Source of the DNA: Bacteroidales bacterium UBA3742
GTDB taxonomy: Bacteria; Bacteroidota; Bacteroidia; Bacteroidales; Paludibacteraceae
DNA length: 29,672 bases
Direction: 5' to 3'
Assembly (NCBI GenBank): GCA_002371785.1
Contig: DFGU01000022.1
Span: 1 to 29,672 of the forward strand
Below are positions 16,175 to 24,100 of the stretch, one piece after another. Position numbers and translations under genes: made by a program. Below the pieces are notes generated by a model, which was given only the letters and a program-made list of their open reading frames with translations, had not been told where the DNA came from and did no database searches. Within the stretch, counting starts at the first letter, position 1. Every line of letters starts with the position of its first letter.

Positions 16175-17347
16175 ATGGAAAATAGTTTTTTAGCCAATTT
16201 GGAGGGGAATTACCTCTTTACCGAGATCGTCAACCGTACGCAGACCTACCAGGCTGCACATCCCGAGGCCGAGGTGCTTCGGCTTGGGGTAGGGGATATC
16301 ACCCTGCCGTTACCCGCTGTCATCACCGATGCTATGCATCGCGCCGTGGACGACCTCTCCAATGCCGAGACCTTCCGTGGCTACGGACCCGAAGTGGGCT
16401 ACGAGTGGCTGCGCCGCAAGATCATAGACCAAGACTACGCCCCGCGTGGTATCCGCTTCTCCCTGGACGAGGTATTCATCTCCGATGGCGCCGGAAGCGA
16501 CCTGGGCAACCTGAGCGAACTGTTCGCACCGGGTGGCCGCGTAGCCATTCTCGATCCCTCGTACCCCGCCTATATCGACACCAGCCGCATGGCCGGACGC
16601 GAGATCGTCTATCTGCCCTGCACGCGCGAGAACGGCTTTGTACCCGCCGTGCCCGATGAACCCGTGGATATCATCTACCTCTGCTTCCCCAACAACCCCA
16701 CCGGCACCATGCTTACTCGCGAACAACTGCGTCCGTGGGTGGACTATGCGCTTCGCCACAAGGCCATCATCATCTATGATGCCGCCTACGAGGGATTTAT
16801 CGACGACCCCGAGTTGCCGCATTCTATTTATGAAATACCGGGAGCCGACCGCTGCGCTATCGAGGTGCGCAGCTATAGCAAGACAGCCGGCTTCACGGCT
16901 GTTCGGTGCGGCTATACCGTTGTACCGCGGGCTACGGGCCTCAACGCGATGTGGAAGCGACGCCAATGCACCAAGTTCAACGGCGCCTCCTATATCTCCC
17001 AGCGCGGCGCAGAAGCCGTATATACCACTGAGGGACAAGCCGCTATACGTGCCAACCTCGCTCACTACAAGGCCACGGCCCGTCTGCTGCGCGAGGGACT
17101 GCAAGCGCTCGGCTACGAGGTCTATGGCGGCGAACATGCGCCCTATATATGGTGCCGCGTACCGGATGGCTATACTTCGTGGTCGTACTTCGACTACCTG
17201 CTCCATGAGGCGCAGGTCGTCTGCACCCCCGGTGCCGGTTTTGGTGAGTCGGGTGAGGGCTATGTGCGTTTTTCGGCTTTTTCAGCACGCGAAAATTGCG
17301 AAAAAGCATTAAAAAGATTAAAAAATCTTGCAGAATTAAAAAAATAG
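16175..17347 (+). CDS. dapL: LL-diaminopimelate aminotransferase
   Basis: PLP enzyme that converts tetrahydrodipicolinate plus glutamate directly to LL-DAP, bypassing the acylated intermediates of the DapD/C/E route. 390 residues, class I aminotransferase fold. Motifs: RLGVGDITLPLPAVITDAMH, TFRGYGPEVGYEWLR, FISDGAGSDLGNL, CFPNNPTGTMLTREQL, YDAAYEGFI and the Schiff-base Lys236 in SYSKTAGFTAVRCGYTVVP, typical of DapL. Its product is the substrate of DapF, encoded 20 nt upstream. The AT-rich 3' end contains the -33 box and part of the spacer of the glmS promoter. Assignment to DapL rather than a general aspartate aminotransferase is supported by the motif wording and by the neighbour. Confidence 0.94.
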   Translation: MENSFLANLEGNYLFTEIVNRTQTYQAAHPEAEVLRLGVGDITLPLPAVITDAMHRAVDDLSNAETFRGYGPEVGYEWLRRKIIDQDYAPRGIRFSLDEVFISDGAGSDLGNLSELFAPGGRVAILDPSYPAYIDTSRMAGREIVYLPCTRENGFVPAVPDEPVDIIYLCFPNNPTGTMLTREQLRPWVDYALRHKAIIIYDAAYEGFIDDPELPHSIYEIPGADRCAIEVRSYSKTAGFTAVRCGYTVVPRATGLNAMWKRRQCTKFNGASYISQRGAEAVYTTEGQAAIRANLAHYKATARLLREGLQALGYEVYGGEHAPYIWCRVPDGYTSWSYFDYLLHEAQVVCTPGAGFGESGEGYVRFSAFSARENCEKALKRLKNLAELKK

Positions 17348-17358
17348 TCGTAATTTTG
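17327..17358 (+). promoter_or_regulatory. Promoter of glmS, overlapping the dapL 3' end
   Basis: CTTG at 17327-17330, 20-nt spacer, TAATTTTG at 17351-17358. The -33 box lies in the last codons of dapL and next to a small inverted repeat AAGATT / AATCTT. No terminator is seen in front, so glmS may also receive read-through from glnN-dapL. Confidence 0.7.
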
Positions 17359-17402
17359 CAAGCCAAATGCCAAATGCGAAAATAAATAAATGAGAAAATA
17401 AT

Positions 17403-19247
17403 ATGTGTGGTATCGTAGGATATATCGGTAAGCGTAAGGCTTATCCTATTTTGATCAAGGGTCTTCATCGTCTGGAGTATCGCGGCTATGACAGTGCCGG
17501 CGTGGCGCTCATCAACACCGCCGGACAGCTGAATGTCTATAAAGCCAAGGGCAAGGTAGCTGAACTGGAGACATTCTGCGCCGAGAAAGATACAGAGGGT
17601 ACCATTGGTATCGCCCATACCCGCTGGGCTACTCACGGCGAACCCAATACCCAGAACGCCCATCCCCATTACTCGGAGTCGGAGCGTCTGGCCATCATCC
17701 ACAACGGCATCATCGAGAACTACGCTGTGCTCAAGGCCGGTCTGCAGCAGGAGGGCTATACCTTCAAGTCAGATACCGATACCGAGGTGCTGGTCCAGCT
17801 TATCGAATATACCCAGGTCAACCGCCACGTGGACCTCAAGACCGCCGTCCAGTTGGCGCTGCAGCAGGTGATCGGCGCCTATGCTATCGCCGTGCTCGAC
17901 AAGGACCATCCCGATACGCTCATCGCCGCCCGTAAGGGTTCGCCGCTGGTAGTCGGTATCGGCGACGAGGAGTATTTCCTGGCTTCGGACGCTACGCCTA
18001 TCGTGGAATATACGGACAAGGTGATCTATATCGAGGACGAGGAAGTGGTCTCGCTGCGCTTAGGCGAAGAGGTGGATATAACCACGATCGGTAACGTGCA
18101 GAAAACGCCCGAGATCAAGCGCCTGGAACTTTCGCTCTCGCAACTGGAGAAGGGTGGGTATCCCCACTTTATGCTCAAGGAGATCTTCGAGCAGCCCCGC
18201 ACCCTGGGTGACTCCATGCGCGGCCGCGTCAATGTGCGCCAGGACAATATCGCGCTGTCCGGATTTATCGACAACAAGGAGCGCTTCCTCAATGCCAAGC
18301 GTATCATCATCACGGCTTGCGGCACCTCGTGGCATGCCGGACTGATCGCTATGTACGCCATCGAGGAGTTTGCCCAGATACCCGTGGAGGTCGAGTACTC
18401 CAGCGAGTTCCGCTACCGCAAGCCGGTCATCAACCGCGATGACGTCGTCATCGCTATCTCGCAGTCCGGCGAGACGGCCGACACGCTGGCCGCTATCCAG
18501 CTCGCTAAGCAGCATGGCGCCTTCATCTTCTCGATATGCAACGTGGTAGGTGCGTCCATCCCGCGCGTAAGCGACAGCGGATGCTATACCCACGTCGGAC
18601 CCGAGATAGGCGTAGCCAGCACCAAGGCCTTTACCGCCCAGGTGACGGCCATTACCATGCTTGCCCTTTGTATCGGTCGCGAGAAGAATACCATCTCCGA
18701 GGAGCAGTACCTGCGTATCGTACGCGAACTGGGTCAGATACCCGATAAGATCGAGTGCGTCTTGAAGCAGAATGAGCGTATTGCCGATTTTGCCAAGACC
18801 TTTACATATGCCCAGAATTTCATCTATCTGGGACGCGGCTACAACTACCCCGTAGCCATGGAGGGTGCGCTTAAACTCAAGGAGATCTCTTATATCCACG
18901 CCGAGGGTTATCCCGCCGCCGAGATGAAGCACGGCCCCATCGCACTAATCTCCCAGGAGATGCCTGTCGTGGTGGTCGCTCCGCGTTGCGGCACGTACGA
19001 GAAAGTGGTCAGCAATATCCAGGAGATCAAGGCCCGTAAGGGACGCGTGATAGCCGTCGTGACCGAGGGTGATGAACTGGTGAGCCGCATTGCCGACTAT
19101 ACCATCTCCGTACCCGAGACCGAAGAGTGCCTCACGCCGCTTCTCACGGTCATCCCGCTGCAACTCATGGCCTACCATATTGCCGTTGTCAAGGGCTGCG
19201 ACGTCGACCAACCCCGCAACCTCGCCAAGTCGGTTACCGTAGAGTAG
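17403..19247 (+). CDS. glmS: Glutamine--fructose-6-phosphate aminotransferase (isomerising)
   Basis: Makes glucosamine-6-phosphate from fructose-6-phosphate and glutamine, the entry to UDP-GlcNAc and peptidoglycan. 614 residues. The N-terminal Ntn amidotransferase domain starts MCGIVGYIG (Cys becomes residue 1 after Met removal) and includes LHRLEYRGYDSAGVA and HTRWATHGEPNTQNAHPH. Two SIS sugar-isomerase domains follow: ACGTSWHAG, ISQSGETADTLAAIQLAK, AEGYPAAEMKHGPIALI and the C-terminal DQPRNLAKSVTVE. Has its own promoter. Third glutamine-linked enzyme in this stretch after GlnN and PyrG. No ribozyme or long leader is seen before it. Confidence 0.97.
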   Translation: MCGIVGYIGKRKAYPILIKGLHRLEYRGYDSAGVALINTAGQLNVYKAKGKVAELETFCAEKDTEGTIGIAHTRWATHGEPNTQNAHPHYSESERLAIIHNGIIENYAVLKAGLQQEGYTFKSDTDTEVLVQLIEYTQVNRHVDLKTAVQLALQQVIGAYAIAVLDKDHPDTLIAARKGSPLVVGIGDEEYFLASDATPIVEYTDKVIYIEDEEVVSLRLGEEVDITTIGNVQKTPEIKRLELSLSQLEKGGYPHFMLKEIFEQPRTLGDSMRGRVNVRQDNIALSGFIDNKERFLNAKRIIITACGTSWHAGLIAMYAIEEFAQIPVEVEYSSEFRYRKPVINRDDVVIAISQSGETADTLAAIQLAKQHGAFIFSICNVVGASIPRVSDSGCYTHVGPEIGVASTKAFTAQVTAITMLALCIGREKNTISEEQYLRIVRELGQIPDKIECVLKQNERIADFAKTFTYAQNFIYLGRGYNYPVAMEGALKLKEISYIHAEGYPAAEMKHGPIALISQEMPVVVVAPRCGTYEKVVSNIQEIKARKGRVIAVVTEGDELVSRIADYTISVPETEECLTPLLTVIPLQLMAYHIAVVKGCDVDQPRNLAKSVTVE

Positions 19248-19255
19248 GGATTTTT

Positions 19256-19287
19256 TTTGTGTATATCAAAAAAAAGTAGTACCTTTG
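19256..19287 (+). promoter_or_regulatory. Promoter of the hicAB-remnant locus
   Basis: TTTG, 20-nt spacer, TACCTTTG, starting 9 nt after the glmS stop. The -33 region and spacer form a perfect inverted repeat, TTTTTTTTG ... CAAAAAAAA. It is followed by about 250 nt without a recognisable intact gene before hicB. A small hairpin ACATTA / TAATGT lies at about 19305-19321. Confidence 0.8.
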
Positions 19288-19390
19288 CAGCGTGAAATAA
19301 AAATGACATTACGTAATAATGTAGAAAGCAGGTCTTATGTTATTATCTGGAATTAATGGGTAAACTAAATTGAGACTAAGGAGAGGAAAA

Positions 19391-19478
19391 AATGCTTTTT
19401 TTCAACAAAAAATGTTAAAATTTTAAGAAAAATTGCATTTTTATGCGAAAATATTTTGCTATTCAAAAAAAAAGCATT
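19391..19478. repeat. AT-rich 88-nt segment bounded by 12-bp perfect inverted repeats
   Basis: AATGCTTTTTTT at 19391-19402 and AAAAAAAGCATT at 19467-19478 are perfect reverse complements. The interior is almost only A and T and codes for nothing I recognise. It ends 2 nt before recognisable hicA sequence resumes, so it may be a small insertion or the scar of a rearrangement. The arms are A/T-rich, so chance is not excluded. Confidence 0.5.
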
Positions 19479-19480
19479 AT

Positions 19481-19525
19481 CCGGGAACATTAAGGAATAT
19501 TATCCGCGATGCAGGTATCGCATAA
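19481..19525 (+). pseudogene. 3' remnant of a hicA toxin gene
   Basis: The frame starting at 19481 reads PGTLRNIIRDAGIA followed by TAA, which is the conserved end of HicA mRNA-interferase toxins (pattern xPGTLRxIlrdAGi). The stop is 11 nt before the hicB-like ATG, the usual hicA-hicB order and spacing. Upstream of this stub no HicA sequence can be found in any frame: no GSH motif with the catalytic His and no dsRBD-like start. Instead there is the AT-rich inverted repeat. The toxin is therefore broken. Confidence 0.7.
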
Positions 19526-19536
19526 ATCAGTTAAAC

Positions 19537-19935
19537 ATGAAAGAGTACGAAGCACATGTAGAGAGCAACGGCGCTGGTTGGTATAGCGTATATTGCAACG
19601 AAGAGTTCCCGTTTGGTTTTTTTGGAGAGGGAGCAACGGTTGAAGAAGCAGAACGTGACTTTTTAGCGACGTTTGATGCTTTTCGCGCAGAGCATAAGGA
19701 GCGTACGGGCGAGGATGTACAAGCCTCGTTCAAGTTTGTCAAGGATATGTCCGCTGTTCTCCAGGAGTGCAAAGAATACATTTCCTTTGCCTATTTATCG
19801 CAACTCACCGGGATTAGCAAGGCGATGCTTTCGCAATACGCTTGCGGCACACGTCATCCCAAGCCTGCTCAACGTGAGCGCATTGTCGGGGGAATTCACC
19901 AAATTGGTCAAACCTGCCTGCAGGTAAGCATGTGA
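19537..19935 (+). CDS. hicB: HicB-like antitoxin with C-terminal helix-turn-helix, apparently orphaned
   Basis: 132 residues from the ATG at 19537 (MKEYEAHVESNGAGWYSVYCNEEF). The open frame extends further up, but only through the hicA stub in another frame. Residues 1-50 match the HicB RNase-H-like fold (YSVYCNEEFPFGFFGEGATVEEAERDFLATFDAF); residues about 78-125 form an XRE-type DNA-binding HTH (YLSQLTGISKAMLSQYACGTRHPKPAQRERI). HicB proteins neutralise HicA and repress their own promoter. With hicA reduced to a stub, this protein can only act as a regulator, for its own promoter or perhaps for the McrBC operon that starts about 100 nt downstream. The latter is inference. Confidence 0.85.
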   Translation: MKEYEAHVESNGAGWYSVYCNEEFPFGFFGEGATVEEAERDFLATFDAFRAEHKERTGEDVQASFKFVKDMSAVLQECKEYISFAYLSQLTGISKAMLSQYACGTRHPKPAQRERIVGGIHQIGQTCLQVSM

Positions 19936-19987
19936 TACAATCCCTATTACTATCCAACCACGGTGACTTGTCTCTCAAATCACCCTC

Positions 19988-20018
19988 AGCACAATCCTCC
20001 GGGGTTGTGCTTTTTTTT
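19988..20018 (+). terminator. Intrinsic terminator after hicB
   Basis: AGCACAATCC / GGGTTGTGCT, a 10-bp stem with one T-G pair, closed by TCCG (a C(UNCG)G tetraloop in RNA) and followed by T8. It separates hicB from the McrBC promoter 19 nt further on. Confidence 0.92.
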
Positions 20019-20036
20019 GTAATAATGTTACAAAAA

Positions 20037-20068
20037 TTTGCGTATGTCAGAAAAAAGTTGTACCTTTG
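20037..20068 (+). promoter_or_regulatory. Promoter of the McrBC-HUH operon
   Basis: TTTG, 20-nt spacer beginning CGTATGTCA, TACCTTTG. It is isolated by the terminator just upstream, so the four following genes have their own transcription unit. Confidence 0.87.
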
Positions 20069-20076
20069 CAGGCAGT

Positions 20077-20088
20077 TTTGCGCGCAAA
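20077..20088. promoter_or_regulatory. Perfect 12-bp palindrome at the expected transcription start of the McrBC operon
   Basis: TTTGCGCGCAAA begins 9 nt after the -7 box, so it covers roughly the first transcribed bases. A repressor bound here would block the promoter. Candidate binder: the HTH protein encoded next door (inference). Confidence 0.4.
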
Positions 20089-20104
20089 CCTTGATATATG
20101 TGAA

Positions 20105-20356
20105 GTGAATCTAAATCCTCAGCGGGACGAACTGACAGTCAAGATGCATTCAGAGTTCTCCGTTTCGAAAGAGACAGAAGTAAAACTTCGTGCCGGTTGC
20201 GTATGGAGTGAGATATACTTCGATTACAAAAATGACGACTTTATTTTGACCGAGGAGCAGATTCGCAAAATTGCAAAGACTTATTGCATCACATACTATG
20301 AATGTATGCAACACAAAGAGTATTGGAAGCAGATAATAATTAAAAACCGTAAATAA
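20105..20356 (+). CDS. Small protein of unknown function leading the McrBC operon
   Basis: Not recognised. 83 residues if started at GTG 20105; the frame is open back to 20066, and TTG 20078, GTG 20105 and ATG 20144 are possible starts. I prefer 20105 because it leaves a leader of the length seen at the other promoters and keeps the TTTGCGCGCAAA palindrome outside the gene. Visible: a beta-like start (NPQRDELTVKMHSEFSVSKETEVKLRAGCVWSEI, with breaks) and a charged helical end (EEQIRKIAKTYCITYYECMQHKEYWKQIIIKNRK). No signal peptide or membrane helix. Its TAA overlaps the mcrB ATG by one base (TAATG), so it is translated with mcrB and may be an accessory or regulatory part of that system. Confidence 0.6.
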   Translation: MNLNPQRDELTVKMHSEFSVSKETEVKLRAGCVWSEIYFDYKNDDFILTEEQIRKIAKTYCITYYECMQHKEYWKQIIIKNRK

Positions 20357-22803
20357 TGGAAACACAATTCACTTGGATTGCTTTCTACAAAGAGTTGGCT
20401 CAGAAACTTTTGCCCTACCGGCATAACATCCAACCTTTGCTCGATTTTATTTATTCCCTCAAGGATAAAAACGGGAAGTCGCAGACCTCGTATATCCACG
20501 ATAGTAAAGGGAATAGGGTTCCGACGATTGACCCGTTCTCGGTCATTGCCATCTTCAATCGTAACTCCAGATGGGAGAATCGCAGCAAGATGTGTCAGGA
20601 ATTTAAGCAATTCCTTTCTATAGAAAGCGAAGTGCCGACCGATTTCGATGGCATTCCTGTGGTCAATCCTATGCGTTCTTTCTTCTTCGATTGGAACGAT
20701 TGGCCCACTGTGGATCTTCTTTGGGATTTGTTTGAGCGAGTTGTAACAGGTCAGCCCTACCAAAAGGAATTGGATAATATCCTTCAACTGGGTTGGTATC
20801 CTGGTATGCTAACGATGGCTCTCTACTGGATTGATGCTGATTCCTTCTTAGCGCTGGACAGCAGAAACCGCGCATTCTTGCATACTTTTGGTTTTAATAT
20901 CGAAAAGGTCAAGACCGCCGATGACTATATTGCACTGCTTGATAAAGTAAAGCAGGCTATGCAAGATGGTACCCTTCCATATAATTCCTTCTCTGAACTC
21001 TCACACGATGCCTACGAGAAATCGTTTGATAAAGGATTGTGGATGTGGCACGGCAACTTCGACGACTTGCAACAGGCTTTCATTGAGTGCGGTTCATCTG
21101 CTCCCATGATTCCGTTCGCTGATATCAAATCCAAAGAGCAGATGATTCAGGCGTACCAGACTTTTGTTAAGAACAAAGACAATAGCATCCCCACGATGTA
21201 CTGGCAGTTCATCTCCGAAATGAAAGAAGGTGACACCATCGTGGTTTTCGATACTAAGAAGGAAAACAAAAAGCAATACCATCTGCTCTACGGCTACGGA
21301 ACCATCTCCAGCGGTTACACGGTAAATCCTCAGAACGAAAACCCGCTGCACCGTGAAGTGCAATGGCATCGTCCGTTCCTAACCGCACCCGTTGCGGAAT
21401 ATAAAACGCAAAACGCCCTTTACATCCACAAAGTGGAAGGCCTTGAAGCATATAACATTCGTAAACTTTTACACATCTCCGATACCACTATGGCAACAAA
21501 TCACAGCGACATCGTCGCGTTGCTCAAATCCAACAAGAACCTCGTGCTCACAGGTGCACCCGGAACAGGTAAAACACACTTGGCAAAAGAACTCGCTCTC
21601 GCACTCGGTGCAGATGAGTCCACAATCCGCAAAGTGCAATTCCACCCCTTGTACGACTACACCGACTTTGTTGAGGGTATTCGTCCGCAACTTGATGGCA
21701 CCTTCCGGCGCGTTGATGGTGAGTTCAAAGAGTTCTGCAAACGAGCACTCCTCGCTCAATCTACCGACTCTAACATGCTCGCTGAACTGAACAACGACCC
21801 CAAGGTGTGGAAAGTATCGCTTATGAGTACTGGCGACAACGAGGTACGTCGCGACTGTCTGGAGAACGGTTATATCCGTATCGGTTGGGCTCGTTATGGC
21901 AATCCGGACGATTTCTCCGAATATGATAATTTCTTCGATGGCGGTAAGAATGTCCTCCGCGCTTTCCAATCAACCATGCAAGTCGGCGATATCATCGTTT
22001 CCTGCTATTCCGAGAAAGAGACTGATGCAATCGGTATCGTCACCGGCGATTATGAGTACCGCGAAGAAGGTGGGGACTATCCTCGTTATCGTACGGTCAA
22101 ATGGCTCGCCAAGAATATCCGCGAGAACATCATCGATATCAATGGAGGTAAGCGGTTTACGTTGTCAACGGTATATCTCTCCAATATCAAACCGGCTGAT
22201 GCATTAGAACTTGCCAAGAGAAATAGCATGCCGACGACCGCTCCGACCAACAAACCTTTCGTCTTCATCATCGATGAGATCAACCGTGGTGAACTCAGCA
22301 AGATCTTCGGCGAACTATTCGGTGCTATCGAGAAAGGCTATCGCGGCGAGAAAGGTCGTGTCCGTACGCAGTACCAGAATATGATTGCGGAAGGCGACCC
22401 GTTCAAAGATGGTTTCTTCGTTCCCGAAAACGTCTATATCATCGGCACGATGAACGATATCGACCGCTCCGTCGAGAGCATGGACTTCGCAATGCGTCGC
22501 CGCTTCTCGTGGAAAGAAGTAACGGCTGCTGAGAGTTACGATGCCATCATCGCTAACAATGCCGCTTTCAAAGGCAACAAAGCCGAAGTAGAAGCACGCA
22601 TGGCTCCTCTCAATGCCAAGATCAAGGAAAGTTTAGGTCAAGCCTACCAAATCGGTGCCGCTTACTTCCTCGAACTCAAAAACGATGACTTCGAAGCCCT
22701 CTGGAAGACCCATCTCGAAGGACTATTGTTCGAGTACTTCCGTGGCGAAAGAGATGCAGAACAGAAAGTTGAAGAACTGCACGGTATCTTCATCAATGGA
22801 TAA
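20356..22803 (+). CDS. mcrB: McrB-type AAA+ GTPase with EVE/PUA-like reader domains, modification-dependent restriction motor subunit
   Basis: 815 residues. In McrBC the AAA+ protein reads modified cytosine or other DNA marks and uses GTP to translocate DNA for the McrC nuclease. N-terminal domain about 1-250 (IDPFSVIAIFNRNSRWENR, DFDGIPVVNPMRSFFFDW) is the type found in many Bacteroidota McrB homologues, not the E. coli DUF3578 domain. A first EVE/PUA-like segment spans about 275-360 (FISEMKEGDTIVV, GYGTISSGYTV, REVQWHRP). The AAA+ module begins with Walker A GAPGTGKT at 400-407 and FHPLYDYTDFVEGIRPQ, then is interrupted at about 480-620 by a second EVE-like domain (WKVSLMSTGDN, NGYIRIGWARYG, MQVGDIIVS, GIVTGDYEY, YRTVKWL). 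It resumes with Walker B VFIIDEINRG (Asp640, Glu641), and sensor MNDIDRS at 699, the McrB signature in variant form. Overlaps mcrC by 8 nt. Confidence 0.9.
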   Translation: METQFTWIAFYKELAQKLLPYRHNIQPLLDFIYSLKDKNGKSQTSYIHDSKGNRVPTIDPFSVIAIFNRNSRWENRSKMCQEFKQFLSIESEVPTDFDGIPVVNPMRSFFFDWNDWPTVDLLWDLFERVVTGQPYQKELDNILQLGWYPGMLTMALYWIDADSFLALDSRNRAFLHTFGFNIEKVKTADDYIALLDKVKQAMQDGTLPYNSFSELSHDAYEKSFDKGLWMWHGNFDDLQQAFIECGSSAPMIPFADIKSKEQMIQAYQTFVKNKDNSIPTMYWQFISEMKEGDTIVVFDTKKENKKQYHLLYGYGTISSGYTVNPQNENPLHREVQWHRPFLTAPVAEYKTQNALYIHKVEGLEAYNIRKLLHISDTTMATNHSDIVALLKSNKNLVLTGAPGTGKTHLAKELALALGADESTIRKVQFHPLYDYTDFVEGIRPQLDGTFRRVDGEFKEFCKRALLAQSTDSNMLAELNNDPKVWKVSLMSTGDNEVRRDCLENGYIRIGWARYGNPDDFSEYDNFFDGGKNVLRAFQSTMQVGDIIVSCYSEKETDAIGIVTGDYEYREEGGDYPRYRTVKWLAKNIRENIIDINGGKRFTLSTVYLSNIKPADALELAKRNSMPTTAPTNKPFVFIIDEINRGELSKIFGELFGAIEKGYRGEKGRVRTQYQNMIAEGDPFKDGFFVPENVYIIGTMNDIDRSVESMDFAMRRRFSWKEVTAAESYDAIIANNAAFKGNKAEVEARMAPLNAKIKESLGQAYQIGAAYFLELKNDDFEALWKTHLEGLLFEYFRGERDAEQKVEELHGIFING

Positions 22804-24100
22804 TCTGATTCACATATCAGATAACAGCAAAGCCAAGTTCGAGCCCCAACAACTCGAACAACTCAGAGCGATTGCAGGAGTGCCCATCCGAGATATACAA
22901 TTGGATGGCAATCCCCATTTGCTCGTCTTCCCGCATAGCCTCAGCGACTGCCCCGACAAGATCCAAGACACGCCAATCTTCACCATCGAAGGCGACAACA
23001 CCCTCGTCACCGGCAACATCATGGGCTTTGTGGGATACAAGAACACACGTCTGCGCATCTACTCGCGTTTTACCAAACCCGACGAAAAGGATTATTTCCT
23101 CCATTACATGCTTCAGCGTGTGTTCTCCATCAATCTCTTCGATCTCCAGTATGGTGCAACCAACGAGGATATCTTCGATTTCCTCATCTATCTCTTCCCC
23201 GCGTATCTCAAACGTGCGTACCGGCAAGGTCTCTACAAAGAGTACCAAACCCACCGCTACAACGATACCCACATACGCGGTCGAATAGACATCGCGCAGC
23301 ATATCCGCCTCAACCTGCCGTTCACCGGCAATGTGGCTTACCAAACGCGTGAATACGCCTATAACAATGACCTCACCCAACTCATTCGCCATACCATCGA
23401 GTATATCCGTCAACACCCCTACGCAGGCGGAATTCTGCAAAACGATGCCGACACCAAGGATGCGGTCAAAGCGATTGAGCAAGCAACGCCGACCTATAAT
23501 CGTCAGGAGCGCGCCAAGATCATCAATCGCAACCTGCGCCCTGTGCACCATCCTTATTATTCCGAATACCGCTATCTCCAGCAGCTCTGCCTCCAGATTC
23601 TTCGTCACGAAGAACTCAAATACGGCACCTCTGACAACGAGATTTACGGCATCCTCTTCGATGGTGCTTGGCTTTGGGAAGAGTACCTCAATACGCTCCT
23701 TGCGCCTGCAGGTTTCTTGCACCCGCGCAATAAAGACAACGTCGGTGCTATTCACCTCTTCCATCACCCAATGTCTGCACCGCGTTACCCCGATTTTCAC
23801 AAACCGGACTTTATCCTCGATGCCAAGTACAAAGGCTATACCGAGAAACGTGTCTCCGAAGTGGACCGCGACGATCTCCATCAACTCATCGCCTACATGT
23901 ATATCCAGCAGGCGTCTCGTGGAGGTCTCGTCTATCCTTGTACCTCTACGGATACAATCATCCCAACCGCTTCCCTCAATGGTTACGGCGGTTCTATATC
24001 CCTCTACGGTCTTCCCATACCCCAACAAGTTCCAAAATGGAACGACTTCCAGGCCGAGATGCGCCAATCTGAAAAACGGCTAACTAACCAATTAGTATGA
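22796..24100 (+). CDS. mcrC: McrC-type PD-(D/E)XK nuclease subunit
   Basis: 434 residues from ATG 22796, which overlaps the mcrB end by 8 nt; an earlier in-frame start inside mcrB is not needed. N-terminal McrC domain (HLLVFPHSLSDCPDKIQD, GNIMGFVGYKNTRLRIYSRF) resembles the bridge that stimulates McrB GTPase. The nuclease core reads PDFHKPDFILDAKYKGY with Asp338, Asp342 and Lys344 as the D-DxK metal-binding triad, followed by DLHQLIAYMYIQ containing the supporting Gln. All active-site residues are therefore intact and the system looks functional. The stop overlaps the next ATG as ATGA, so the HUH gene is probably translated by the same ribosomes. Confidence 0.92.
   Translation: MDNLIHISDNSKAKFEPQQLEQLRAIAGVPIRDIQLDGNPHLLVFPHSLSDCPDKIQDTPIFTIEGDNTLVTGNIMGFVGYKNTRLRIYSRFTKPDEKDYFLHYMLQRVFSINLFDLQYGATNEDIFDFLIYLFPAYLKRAYRQGLYKEYQTHRYNDTHIRGRIDIAQHIRLNLPFTGNVAYQTREYAYNNDLTQLIRHTIEYIRQHPYAGGILQNDADTKDAVKAIEQATPTYNRQERAKIINRNLRPVHHPYYSEYRYLQQLCLQILRHEELKYGTSDNEIYGILFDGAWLWEEYLNTLLAPAGFLHPRNKDNVGAIHLFHHPMSAPRYPDFHKPDFILDAKYKGYTEKRVSEVDRDDLHQLIAYMYIQQASRGGLVYPCTSTDTIIPTASLNGYGGSISLYGLPIPQQVPKWNDFQAEMRQSEKRLTNQLV

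Noticed and set aside
19456..19536. Extended start of the hicB-like gene
   Set aside because: The added residues overlap the hicA stub in another frame and do not match the HicB fold, which begins at MKEYEAHVES.
22655..22795. Upstream start for mcrC inside mcrB
   Set aside because: The extra 47 codons are out-of-frame mcrB sequence; ATG 22796 gives a normal McrC N-terminus.
22817..24067. 416-codon open frame opposite mcrC
   Set aside because: Antisense to mcrC, which has an intact nuclease motif; the shadow shows no family wording.
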